A DNA stretch of 64,000 nt from Streptomyces sp. NBC_00078 (GTDB lineage Bacteria > Actinomycetota > Actinomycetes > Streptomycetales > Streptomycetaceae): NCBI RefSeq assembly GCF_026343335.1, contig NZ_JAPELX010000001.1:4588001-4652000 (forward strand), given 5' to 3'. Both the position numbers and the translations under genes were made by a program. Shown here piece by piece: positions 56,120 to 63,832 of the stretch (its first letter is position 1; every line of letters begins with the position of its first letter). The notes under the pieces were generated by a model. It made no database searches. It saw only the letters and a list, made by a program, of their open reading frames with translations, and was not told where the DNA came from.

Positions 56120-56688
56120 TTCCGGGCCATGACGCGATCGCCCGCCAGGCGGACGAACATCTCGTGACCCATCGGGTGGAACTCCCGAAAAAAGTGGTGG
56201 ATCGCCCGATCCGCCAGGTGACCAAACGCGTACTGCTCGCGCTGCTGGTGCTGGTCGCGACCGCGTTCATCGTCTACGTCGACCACGACGGCTACAACGA
56301 CAACTCCGACGGAGCGGTCGACCTGCTGGACGCCTTCTACTACGCGACCGTCACCCTCTCCACCACCGGATACGGCGACATCACCCCGGTCAGCGACGCC
56401 GCCCGGCTCACCAACATCTTCGTCATCACGCCGCTGCGCGTGCTCTTCCTGATCATCCTGGTCGGGACCACGCTAGAGGTCCTCACCGAACGCACTCGTG
56501 ATGAATGGCGACTGAACCGCTGGAGTCAACGCTTTGGCAGATGTACCACTAGAAGCCAACTTCTGAGCGGCGCACAGATCACGTGTTGGGTGTGGGTCTG
56601 CTCGATGAAGATTAGCCAAAGCATCACAGAGCGGTTCGGTCTGTTCGGCTCTCCCGGCTCGCGGCGAGCGTCCGCATCGTTCGACTAG
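56113..56688 (+). pseudogene. Potassium channel gene truncated before its RCK/TrkA domain
   Basis: The GTG at 56113 overlaps the moeA stop. Codons 1-136 are a normal two-helix K+ channel: membrane helix VLLALLVLVATAFIVYV, pore and filter TLSTTGYGDI, inner helix with RVLFLIILVGTTLEVL and ERTRDEWRLNRW. In intact Streptomyces homologues a cytosolic NAD-binding TrkA_N/RCK domain follows. Here, after RLNRW (about 56520), the frame enters a Cys/Ser/Gly-rich sequence without domain features and stops at 56688. The pore could still assemble, but gating by the RCK domain is lost. The gene was cut by the insertion that begins here. Confidence 0.8.
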
Positions 56689-56915
56689 CAAGATCCGCCC
56701 TTCAGGAGGGGGCAGGATCGCGGTACGCACGGCCGCCCACCCTGTCCTTAAACGCACCGAGCATCCCGTACTAGATGAATAGCTCGACGTATCGGTTCCA
56801 CTCCAAAGCGTGAAGATGATCACTCAGAATCTCCTTGCAACTGTAAATCTCGGAAAGAGAGCATGAGTAAGCCCACAGGAGACACGCAGAAGTATCTGCA
56901 CCGAAAAGATAAAAC

Positions 56916-57452
56916 GTGCGCGCCACGCATTTCCGCAAATCCACCGCGACGTTCATCGCGGCAGCAGGAGCAGCTGTCCTGCTCACCGCATCTACACCTG
57001 CGAACGCGTCCGACGAGGCGCCCGCAGCCGCCACAGCACACGCTTCGACCAATGACGCGGCAGCCGTAGCGAGCGCATCAGGCCCCTGTCAGAGGCAGCA
57101 CTACTCAATGGTCGCCTACACCTACTGGATCGGCCCGAGCAAAATGCCCCTGCGCTGCGGAACGAAAAATTGGGGCTACAACCACATAGTTGAGCGCGGG
57201 CGCTGGAGCACCAGCTTCAGCAACAAGATAAGCGACACACTCTTCAGCGGCTACGAGAGGACACCCGGGGTGTACTACCGGTACAAGGTAGGCGCCGGCT
57301 GCTCATCGAAGCCGCCGACGAAGAACTTCAAGGTCGTTGTCAACAAGGGCCCCCTTGGAGGGAGGCCGGGCGGTCTAACACCGCAGGGAATCATTACGGC
57401 CACAGTAGAGTACACAACATCAACGGTAGCCGCAGCTTCAGCGAGGTGCTGA
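56916..57452 (+). CDS. Secreted protein, unknown function (accessory region)
   Basis: 178 residues from GTG 56916 (weak upstream purine stretch). Signal peptide: MRATHFRKSTATFIAAAGAA then hydrophobic to TPANA, cleavage near residue 31. The mature part has four Cys, many Tyr/Trp (YSMVAYTYWIG, NWGYNHIVERGRW) and Lys/Gly near the end. It might be a small extracellular binding or toxin-like domain; I recognise no family. The next gene starts 10 bases after its stop, so the two probably form a unit. Base composition is lower in GC than the core genes. The 227 bases before it hold nothing clear. Confidence 0.7.
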   Translation: MRATHFRKSTATFIAAAGAAVLLTASTPANASDEAPAAATAHASTNDAAAVASASGPCQRQHYSMVAYTYWIGPSKMPLRCGTKNWGYNHIVERGRWSTSFSNKISDTLFSGYERTPGVYYRYKVGAGCSSKPPTKNFKVVVNKGPLGGRPGGLTPQGIITATVEYTTSTVAAASARC

Positions 57453-57462
57453 GAGGACCTAT

Positions 57463-57792
57463 ATGGCCGCCTCGGAGCAAGTGAGAGAAGCACTCACCCA
57501 AAAACTTTCAGGACTGCAGAGCGAGGGAGGAGGAACCTCCCTTGAAGTCCTTGAGGTAAAGGTGCCGTCCGTCTTCCCGAAATTGCTTCTGAAAATTCAT
57601 GTCAGCGTATCAGGACAGCTCTGGGAAGTCTCACTTGACTACCAGGGTCATGAGGCGAGCCTGGTGAGCGGAGACCTCACCGAGGACACCCTGAATTACC
57701 TCGGGTTCCTTGTGCGCACCCACCTATTCGAGTGGTGGCACACGAAGGACACAGAGAAGTTTTCGGCGCGTATGGGGAAGCGACTGGACTGA
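57463..57792 (+). CDS. Small cytosolic protein, unknown function, coupled to the secreted protein
   Basis: 109 residues, ATG with GAGAGG 7-10 bases ahead. No signal peptide and no membrane helix. Helical N-terminus (ASEQVREALTQKLSGLQSEG) then alternating strands (LLLKIHVSVSGQLWEVSLDY) and a helical acidic-basic end. A secreted protein followed by a small cytosolic one at 10 bases is an arrangement seen in toxin-immunity pairs, but I have no motif to support that. Confidence 0.7.
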   Translation: MAASEQVREALTQKLSGLQSEGGGTSLEVLEVKVPSVFPKLLLKIHVSVSGQLWEVSLDYQGHEASLVSGDLTEDTLNYLGFLVRTHLFEWWHTKDTEKFSARMGKRLD

Positions 57793-57861
57793 GTCGCCTT
57801 CCGCTTACCGCTCGGCGGGCTTCGACGTCGCCGCTGGTGGGCGTTGGCTCCTGTGATGCCC

Positions 57862-57981
57862 GGAATGAGGCGCCGCGCCCCCTTGGAAGCCCACAGGACG
57901 GCCTTCCAAGGGGGAGGGTCGCGCCCGGCCCGACAGCGACCCGACGATGCGCCGCCCAGAGGCACCCAACGGCCTCATTCC
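57862..57981. repeat. Nested inverted repeats in the 393-base gap
   Basis: Outer arms GGAATGAGGC (57862-57871) and GCCTCATTCC (57972-57981) enclose inner arms CCCCCTTGGAAG (57878-57889) and CTTCCAAGGGGG (57903-57914). To the right, GCTAAC occurs three times (about 58004-58045). No gene is supported between 57793 and 58185. The block may be a recombination or origin-of-transfer site, or only a structured terminator. Confidence 0.6.
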
Positions 57982-58121
57982 AGGGTCTGCCCAGGTGCCT
58001 CGCTAACCGCTAACGTACTGGTAACCAGCGGTTTAGGCTCGCTAACGAGCTCGTAAGGGCTCACTCGCGAGCGGCCCGCGCTTCTGGCCGGTTACACGCC
58101 AGGGTGGCAGCTGAAGCCAAG

Positions 58122-58162
58122 TTCATGATGGCCCGTCGCTTGCAGTGACGGGCCATCATGAA
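58122..58162. terminator. Perfect 16-bp hairpin
   Basis: TTCATGATGGCCCGTC (58122-58137) pairs with GACGGGCCATCATGAA (58147-58162). It lies 24 bases past the stop of the leftward gene at 58186 and may end it. Confidence 0.85.
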
Positions 58163-58185
58163 GTGTGAGCAGTTGGGACAGGTGG

Positions 58186-58521
58186 TTACGCGCTCCCGTG
58201 CCCAAGGTCCAACCCGTATTTGCCAACCGTGCACGACCACGACCCCTGTCCGCTGGGATCTTCCCAGACAACCGAGTCATGGATAATTATCGGTTCGGCA
58301 GGCCGCTCTGTCCCAGGCACTACAGGAAGCCCAACGGAATAAAACTCGACGTAGGCGGTTGGGATTCGAAAGGCCATTTCGTAGAGGATTTCCACCTCGG
58401 GCGCGAGAGGGTCTACGCTGAAGCACACCGTCATTCCCGAATCGTCCCGGAGGAAGATTTTCGCAAAACCTTCCTCGTTTGGATTCAAATATGTAATGAC
58501 GGGTTTCTTGTCGAACCCCAC
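58186..58521 (-). CDS. Unknown protein, probably cut at its 5' end by the IS701-type element
   Basis: From GTG 58521 the product is 111 residues, with KPVITYLNPNEEGFAKIFLR, VDPLAPEVEILYEMAFRIP and a Trp-Gly-rich end. No signal peptide. The frame stays open to 58632, adding 37 plausible residues (for example NLEELAGKVLRDLSV), with no ATG/GTG/TTG in them. At 58633-58635 the first base triplet of the IS target (CTAG) reads TAG. The N-terminus is therefore missing or mis-joined. It shares the low GC of the small genes to its left. No family recognised. Confidence 0.5.
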   Translation of the reverse strand: MGFDKKPVITYLNPNEEGFAKIFLRDDSGMTVCFSVDPLAPEVEILYEMAFRIPTAYVEFYSVGLPVVPGTERPAEPIIIHDSVVWEDPSGQGSWSCTVGKYGLDLGHGSA

Positions 58522-58636
58522 GGATAGGTCTCGTAGTACTTTTCCGGCAAGCTCTTCCAGGTTCGAAACAGGTGAATCCTTGATTGTGAAATCGTGACTA
58601 CGCCCGAGGAAGATCCAAGGGGAGTAACCAGGCTAG

Positions 58637-60098
58637 TACTACAGCCGGTGGTTTCACGGTGAGTGTGCGCGTGCGGCTCGGGTGCGGTAGTGGCTGGTTC
58701 GGGCTCGGGTCTGGTGGCGGGTGCGCCAGCGGTGCCAGTGCATGGCGAGCCAGGTCCGGGCGGTGCGTGCGGGGGCGAGGACGATCCGGTCGTACAGGCG
58801 GCGGATCTCGTTCACGGTCGGGGGTCGGGTGTCGTCGGTGGGGCGGGTATGAGCCGGCTCCGGACGGTGACCAGGAAAGCCATGGCGAGCATGCACACGG
58901 TGGTGTGCCGGTACCACGAGCACCATTTGCGGACCTCGTGTTCGTCCAGGCCCACCTGTCCCTTCGCGACCTGGAACGACTCCTCCACCATCCAGCGTTG
59001 TCCGGCGGCGACCACCAGCTCGGCCACGGTGGCGCCGGGGTGGGTGTGGCACAGGAAGTAGGCGATCTCCCGGACGAGTGCGCCGGTCTTCCTGTCCTTC
59101 TTGTTGGGCACGGTCGAGCGGCGGATCAGCAGGTGACGCTCCAGCCCGGTGGAAACGGAGGCGAGTTGGACGGCGGCCCAGTCGTACTCGCGAGGGCCCT
59201 TGGCGCCGTCCGCGCACGAGCGGCGCTCGAAGGCATCCTCGGGTACCAGCGCCCACAGCTCGCGGGCCTGCCGGGTGCGGCCGTCGGGCAGGGGCAGCAC
59301 CTCGTCCTTCGGGATGGCGAGCACGTAGCGGACCTGGTGTTCCTCCAGCCAGGCGCGCAGTGCACGGCACTGCCCGTAGGCCTCGTCGGCCAGGAAGTAG
59401 GTGAACGGCACCGAGGCGGCCAGTGCCCGCTCCAGCATCCGCCGGGCCAGCTCCGGCTTGGTGGCCACCGCGCTCGCGCGTTCGGGCGGGACGCCCTGCT
59501 CGGCGCAGCGGCGTTCGTGCTCCGCGGTGGCGCCGGCCCAGTGCTTGCCGAGGTAGAGCTCGGCGTCGATCAGAGTGCGACCCCGGCGAGATCCGTAGGA
59601 CAGGTGCACGCTGACCTGGGCGTTCTCGATTCTGCCCGCAGTTCCGGTGTATTGACGCTGGACACCGGCGGTCTTGGTGCCCTTCTTGATGTCGCCGGTC
59701 TCGTCCGCGATCAGCACCGCGTCGTCGGCGGCCAGGGCGGCGACCGCGTGGGCGCGGACCCGGTCGCGCAGTTCGTCCGCATCCCATGCGGCCTTGGCCA
59801 GGAAGCCCTGCAACCGGTCCGGGCTGGGGTGGCCGGCAGCCTCCGCGAGCTGCCACAGGTTCTTGCGCGGCACCTCGCTCAGCAGCCCGCGCACCATCGC
59901 CCGCAGATTCTCCCGGGAAGCCGGACGCGCAAACACATCGTCCACCGAAGCGCACAATGCCTCCAACTCCCCCTCAAGCTCCCGCACTTGGCCCTCGGTC
60001 AGCTCGTCCGTCCGCACCACGCCCAGCGGCAGTCTCAATCCCACGAACGGAGCAACGAGCCAACCACCGTCACGTCACGTGAACCACCGGCTGTAGTA
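58637..60098. mobile_element. IS701-type insertion sequence
   Basis: 1462 bp. Both ends read TACTACAGCCGGTGGTT inward (58637 onward; inverted up to 60098) and both are bordered by CTAG (58633-58636 and 60099-60102), the 4-bp target duplication typical of IS701. It carries one transposase gene, read leftward, with a frameshift near its end. Confidence 0.88.
58812..60044 (-). CDS. IS701 family transposase, C-terminus frameshifted
   Basis: 410 residues. DDE catalytic signature: Asp in LIADETGDIKKGTKTAGVQR, Asp in FLADEAYGQ, Glu in MVEESFQVAKGQ. Homologues continue into a basic end of the type (L)TVxExRRL...WRxxHQxRAR. Here that end (TVNEIRRLYDRIV, then RWRTRHQTRARTSHYRTR) is read in the other frame and ends at 58654, so about 50 residues are lost to a shift between 58815 and 58860. 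The element may therefore be inactive, or the shift is a sequencing error. Confidence 0.85.
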   Translation of the reverse strand: MGLRLPLGVVRTDELTEGQVRELEGELEALCASVDDVFARPASRENLRAMVRGLLSEVPRKNLWQLAEAAGHPSPDRLQGFLAKAAWDADELRDRVRAHAVAALAADDAVLIADETGDIKKGTKTAGVQRQYTGTAGRIENAQVSVHLSYGSRRGRTLIDAELYLGKHWAGATAEHERRCAEQGVPPERASAVATKPELARRMLERALAASVPFTYFLADEAYGQCRALRAWLEEHQVRYVLAIPKDEVLPLPDGRTRQARELWALVPEDAFERRSCADGAKGPREYDWAAVQLASVSTGLERHLLIRRSTVPNKKDRKTGALVREIAYFLCHTHPGATVAELVVAAGQRWMVEESFQVAKGQVGLDEHEVRKWCSWYRHTTVCMLAMAFLVTVRSRLIPAPPTTPDPRP

Positions 60099-60120
60099 CT
60101 AGGTCCTGTCTGGAGTTTGA

Positions 60121-60627
60121 TCATGAATGCGGTGCGATGCTGCGGAGCCAGAGCATCGCACCGCACAGGTGGAGCCCGGCCTCGTAGCTCTGCGGGGTCT
60201 TGTCGAAGCGGGTCGCTATGCCGCGCCAGTTCCGCAGGCGGTTGATGCACCGCTCCACGGTGTTGCGTTCGGTGTACAAGTCCGCGTCGTGGCTGACGGG
60301 GCGGCCGCCGCGCGAGCCGCGCTTCTTGCGGTTGGCGGCCTGGTCCACCTTCTCCGGGATCACCCCGCGGATCCCTCGTCTTCGCAGGTAGCGGCGGTTG
60401 CGGCGGGAGGAGTAAGCCTTGTCTGCGGCCACCGCGTCCGGCCGGGTCTTCGGGCGTCCGACCGGCCCGCGCACCTTGATCCGCTCCAGGACCGGGACGA
60501 ACTGAGGACTGTCGCCGGCCTGTCCGGGCGTGAGGACGAACGCCAGCGGGCGGCAGCGCCGGTCGGCCGCCAGGTGAATCTTGCTGGTCAACCCGCCCCG
60601 GGAACGCCCCAGTTCAGCAGCCTTCAA
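60121..60627 (-). CDS. IS5-type transposase, ORF B
   Basis: 168 residues if started at TTG 60627, which overlaps the ORF A stop (TTGA). In this group ORF B is normally made as a frameshift fusion with ORF A. Motifs: GRSRGGLTSKIHLAADRR, AADKAYSSRRNRRYLR (second Asp) and ERNTVERCINRLRNWRGIAT (Glu). It needs the ORF A part for the first Asp of the DDE triad. Confidence 0.88.
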   Translation of the reverse strand: MKAAELGRSRGGLTSKIHLAADRRCRPLAFVLTPGQAGDSPQFVPVLERIKVRGPVGRPKTRPDAVAADKAYSSRRNRRYLRRRGIRGVIPEKVDQAANRKKRGSRGGRPVSHDADLYTERNTVERCINRLRNWRGIATRFDKTPQSYEAGLHLCGAMLWLRSIAPHS

Positions 60628-63600
60628 GCGGGCGCGGTGCCGTCGGCGGGTCCGGCGCCGTTCAGCGCGGCCGTCGGCGTCGGATTGTCCCTCTCGCGGT
60701 TCTTGTTCCTTAGATGCGCCCCCTTTTCGGACTCGACGGCCGCCTCCATGGCCGCCAACTGCTCCGCATCGAGGATCATCCCGGCGGCGTGGTGGTGGGC
60801 CCGGGACGTCGCGGAGTCCACGCTGACCAGGCCCATGTCGGTCTCACCTCGGGCGGCTGCCTCGGCGATCACCGCCTCCATCAGATGCTGGAAGGCGCCC
60901 TGCCCCACCCAGATGCGGAAGCGGTCGTAGGTGCTCTGCCAGGGCCCGAACTCGCTCGGCAGGTCGCGCCAGGGACTGCCGGTGCGGAAGCGCCACATCA
61001 CCGCGTTGAAGTGTTTCCGCAGGTCAGGAATGGGCCCGACCGCGGCGATCGGGAGATGGGGCTGTCGGGTAGCGGGGACGCATTGCTGCGTCCCCGCCCC
61101 CTCAGAACCGGGCATGCCCGTTTTCCAGGCACCACGGCTCAAGCAAGCCCCGAGGGCTTCACGGTGATGCAGAGACTGCGAGTCTCCTGCGTGTTCTGGC
61201 TCGGAGACCACGATGGCAAGAGGCGTGTACCAGGCGAGTCTGCGGTCCGTCCGGCGTGCCGCTCCGCCCGTGATGAGTGAGGTAGTTGGCGGCTACCGCT
61301 CTGCGGACGGTGTTCAACCACCAGCGTTCCCATTCGTGCGGGGATTGCGGTGGCTGGTTGGCAGTGAGGATGTAGTCCCCGCAGAGTGGACAGCGCCCTT
61401 CCTGCTTGGCGAGCAGGTTCAGGTTGTAGTTGTCCAGCGGGGGTTTGACCTTCCTCCGCCTTTTGGCCCAGTAGTCCTGCAGGCCGGGGTCGTCGGGTGA
61501 CGCCCCGCCCGTGACCAGCTGGTGCCGGACGATATTCGTCCAGGAGAATTTGACCACGTGAAAGGTGCCGCCGCTTTCGCTGGTGCAGCCGCGATCGCCG
61601 AACACCCAGTAGTCGTTCCTGTACTTATTGAACTTGCCGTAGTAGCGGCGCACAATCCACTTCTTCGGCTTGTTGGGGTGGGAGTGCTTGGCCCACTTGT
61701 ATGTGAGCCGCCACACATGAGAGTCCAGATCCGAGAAGACCCGGCTGGACACCGCCCCACGGTAGTAGGCCGCCCAGCCCCGAATGATCGGGTTGAGTTT
61801 GGCGATGACCGCCACCACATTCGATCCGCGAAGGTTTCGCATCTCGTCCGTGAGCCTTTTCCGTATCCGCTTGATCGCCTTCTTGCTTGGTTTGATGATC
61901 AGCTTGGACCCGTGGAACTGGCGGAGAGTGAATCCCAGGAAGTCGAAACCTTCGGAGAGATGCACAATGCGCGTCTTCTCCTCGTTGAAGGTCAGCCCTC
62001 TGGGGGCCAGCCACGCTGCAAGCCGTACCTTGACCTGCTCTGCCTGCTGCCGAGAGTGACAGCAGGCGACCATATCGTCGGCGTATCGCACCAGCACCGG
62101 AGCTCCTCGTGTCGTTTCTCCGGAAGTACGTCCGGATGCGAGATAGAGGACTCCGGCAGCTTCCTCCAGGCCATGGAGAGCAACGTTCATCAACAGCGGG
62201 CTGATTACACCGCCTTGAGGTGATCCCTCTTCGGTCGGTGCGTGCAGGCCGTCCTCCACCACTCCCGCTTTCAGCCATCCCCGGATCATTTCCCTGGCCG
62301 GGAAGGACCCGATCGCTCTGAGCAGTTGTTCGTGGTCGATTCTGTCGAACGCGGCGGACAAGTCGGCATCCAGAATCCACAGCCTCCTGGCCCGGGAGCC
62401 TTTCAGCGTGGAGTAGAGAGCGCCGATGGCGTCCGCACAGCTGCGGCCCGGCCGGAACCCATAGGATTTCGGCTCGAAGCGCGCCTCCCACTCGGGTTCC
62501 AGTGCGTTACGGACGCGCGCCTGATGGCATCGGTCCATAATCACGGGGATACCGAGCGGCCGTTGTTTTCCATTGGCCTTTGGAATGTACACGCGTCGGA
62601 CCGGCAGTGGATTCCAGGACGAGCGCGTGTGGTGCACGCGCACAGCCACGTCCATCCTGGCCTCGGGTGACAGGGCGGTCTCCCCGTCGATCCCGGCCGT
62701 CCGACGTCCAGCGTTGCGCTGAGTCACCTGCCGCACGCTGATCAGCGTGTTCGACCATGATCTCAGCATCAGTTTCTGCAAGGACCGGACCAGGGCCCAG
62801 TCCTCTTCCCGCGTCGCCTTGAAGATCCTCTGCCTCAGCCTCACTACGTTGTCCTCGTGGTGACGCCATGCGACGTCGTCCCATTCGGCAACGTCCTTGG
62901 GTCCGTTCACCGCGGTGTCCAACTTGCCCCTCGGTTCGGGAGGCCCCGGGCCTCGGTCGTCAAAGGCTCACCAGCCCACGTCAGCTCCCCTTTCGGGACC
63001 CGGCCGCCAGGACCGGCATCCGGCCGGTTCCCCGAGACAGCCGCCTGGAGAGGCAACCACACGTCCCGAGTCCCGCGCCTTTCGGCCGCCGGCATCTGCT
63101 TCTTGGGCTTCCTGTCCCGCCGAGGAGTTCCGCCCCTCTTACGATCGGCCTACCGAGCCCAACGGCCCGGACCCCGACGGGGTTTCCACGTTCCGCGCAC
63201 ACGAGACACGGCCGGGGTGGGCGCCCCCTACACCCCGGGGCCAGCGGTGTTCCCACGACCGGTTGATCGTCCCCGGCCGCCGCTTGCCGCCTCTTCCAGC
63301 GGCCAGGCCCTTGCACCCTGGTCCTCGTCCCGTCACCCAAGGCTTGGGCTGACGAGGCATCATCGGGGGTTCACTTGCGTTCGCCCGTCCGGCCTTCCCC
63401 TCGCCCGGTTGCTCCCCCGGACGGAGCGGGGGCCCTTGGGCTTCTTCCCTGGGCTTCGCACCCTCACAAGCGGGACCTGTGAACGCACGCCAGGGCGGGG
63501 ACTGATCTCGAACACTGATCAGGAACTACGCATCCGGTCTATAACCGGCCTCCGATCTGCGAGTTCACTCGAAATGCGCGACTTCGTGTCGCACCGATCA

Positions 63601-63637
63601 GGGCCCACTGCTCGTCGATGAGATCGCCTCGCGCCAT
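60624..63637 (-). CDS. IS5-type transposase, ORF A, two exons around the group II intron
   Basis: Exon 1 is 63595-63637 (ATG 63637, reading MARGDLIDEQWALI plus one base). Exon 2 is 60624-61063. Joined, codon 15 becomes GAG (Glu) and the product runs ...QWALIEPHLPIAAVG..., the expected IS5 sequence, 160 residues to TGA. First catalytic Asp is in VSVDSATSRAH. Without splicing, exon 1 reads into intron sequence. Later intact reading of GSPWRDLPSEFGPWQ shows exon 2 is undamaged. Confidence 0.88.
61105..61140 (-). ncRNA. Group II intron domain V
   Basis: Minus strand: GAGCCG-...-GGAAAA-...-CGGTTC, a 36-base hairpin with terminal GAAA-type loop and outer GAGCCG/CGGTTC pairing, the catalytic core of group II ribozymes. 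It lies 19 bases after the RT stop. Confidence 0.8.
61159..62922 (-). CDS. Group II intron reverse transcriptase/maturase with HNH endonuclease
   Basis: 587 residues, the size of full LtrA-type proteins. Reverse transcriptase blocks: VRRVYIPKANGKQRPLGIP, SYGFRPGRSCADAI, LDADLSAAFDRIDH, EGSPQGGVISPLLMN and the catalytic VRYADDMV. Maturase (domain X) region: GFTLRQFHG, IIRGWAAYYRG. The C-terminal HNH/zinc domain has CPLCGDYIL and HASCHRGLRAR with intervening His. All functions for splicing and retrohoming are therefore present and uninterrupted. Confidence 0.93.
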   Translation of the reverse strand: MDTAVNGPKDVAEWDDVAWRHHEDNVVRLRQRIFKATREEDWALVRSLQKLMLRSWSNTLISVRQVTQRNAGRRTAGIDGETALSPEARMDVAVRVHHTRSSWNPLPVRRVYIPKANGKQRPLGIPVIMDRCHQARVRNALEPEWEARFEPKSYGFRPGRSCADAIGALYSTLKGSRARRLWILDADLSAAFDRIDHEQLLRAIGSFPAREMIRGWLKAGVVEDGLHAPTEEGSPQGGVISPLLMNVALHGLEEAAGVLYLASGRTSGETTRGAPVLVRYADDMVACCHSRQQAEQVKVRLAAWLAPRGLTFNEEKTRIVHLSEGFDFLGFTLRQFHGSKLIIKPSKKAIKRIRKRLTDEMRNLRGSNVVAVIAKLNPIIRGWAAYYRGAVSSRVFSDLDSHVWRLTYKWAKHSHPNKPKKWIVRRYYGKFNKYRNDYWVFGDRGCTSESGGTFHVVKFSWTNIVRHQLVTGGASPDDPGLQDYWAKRRRKVKPPLDNYNLNLLAKQEGRCPLCGDYILTANQPPQSPHEWERWWLNTVRRAVAANYLTHHGRSGTPDGPQTRLVHASCHRGLRARTRRRLAVSASP

Positions 63638-63712
63638 GACTGACGATCTATCAAGACCGGGCCTCGGCGCGCAGGCGATCCACCGAATCGTGATCCGAAC
63701 TCCAGACAGGAC

Positions 63713-63740
63713 CTAGTACTCCAGCCGTAGTTCGTGATCT
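63713..63740. mobile_element. Remnant of a third, IS701-like end next to the shared CTAG
   Basis: After the CTAG at 63713-63716 the sequence TACTCCAGCCGTAGT resembles the IS701 end TACTACAGCCGGTGG. No transposase follows, so it is a remnant or solo end. 63741-63832 holds nothing recognisable. Confidence 0.45.
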
Positions 63741-63832
63741 CGATCGTGAGGGGCGCCGAGGAGGCAGCTGGCAGCGTCGATCATCTGGACGAGACCGACC
63801 ACGCCGTCGCGGGCGTTCGTTTCCTTCTCCGC

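Larger units (their letters stand above)
61064..63594 (-). mobile_element. Complete group II intron (2531 bp)
   Basis: On the minus strand it starts GTGCGACACG (group II 5' consensus GUGYG) at 63594 and ends CTACCCGAC at 61064. Near the 3' end are domain V (61105-61140) and a domain VI hairpin with GGGGACGCA/TGCGTCCCC arms. The reverse transcriptase gene occupies its middle. 5' region 62923-63594 holds the ribozyme domains I-III, no gene. It is in the same orientation as the host transposase gene, so splicing can restore it. Confidence 0.88.
60103..63712. mobile_element. IS5-type insertion sequence split by a group II intron
   Basis: The left end GTCCTGTCTGGAGTT (60103) is repeated inverted at the right end (63698-63712). 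CTAG borders both sides (60099-60102 and 63713-63716). Without the 2531-bp intron the IS is 1079 bp, normal for the IS5 family. It has two overlapping transposase ORFs read leftward. It inserted into the CTAG at the edge of the IS701-type element. Confidence 0.9.

Noticed and set aside
56771..57052. Minus-strand frame overlapping the secreted-protein gene
   Set aside because: It lacks a ribosome-binding site and is antisense to the better supported signal-peptide gene.
61213..61500. Small plus-strand frame inside the intron
   Set aside because: It is antisense to the HNH end of the reverse transcriptase and has no ribosome-binding site or domain.
61159..62922. Reverse transcriptase as part of a retron, DGR or CRISPR-RT system
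   Set aside because: Domain V, GUGCG start, maturase domain X and HNH make it a group II intron protein; no variable repeat, msr-msd or Cas1 is seen.
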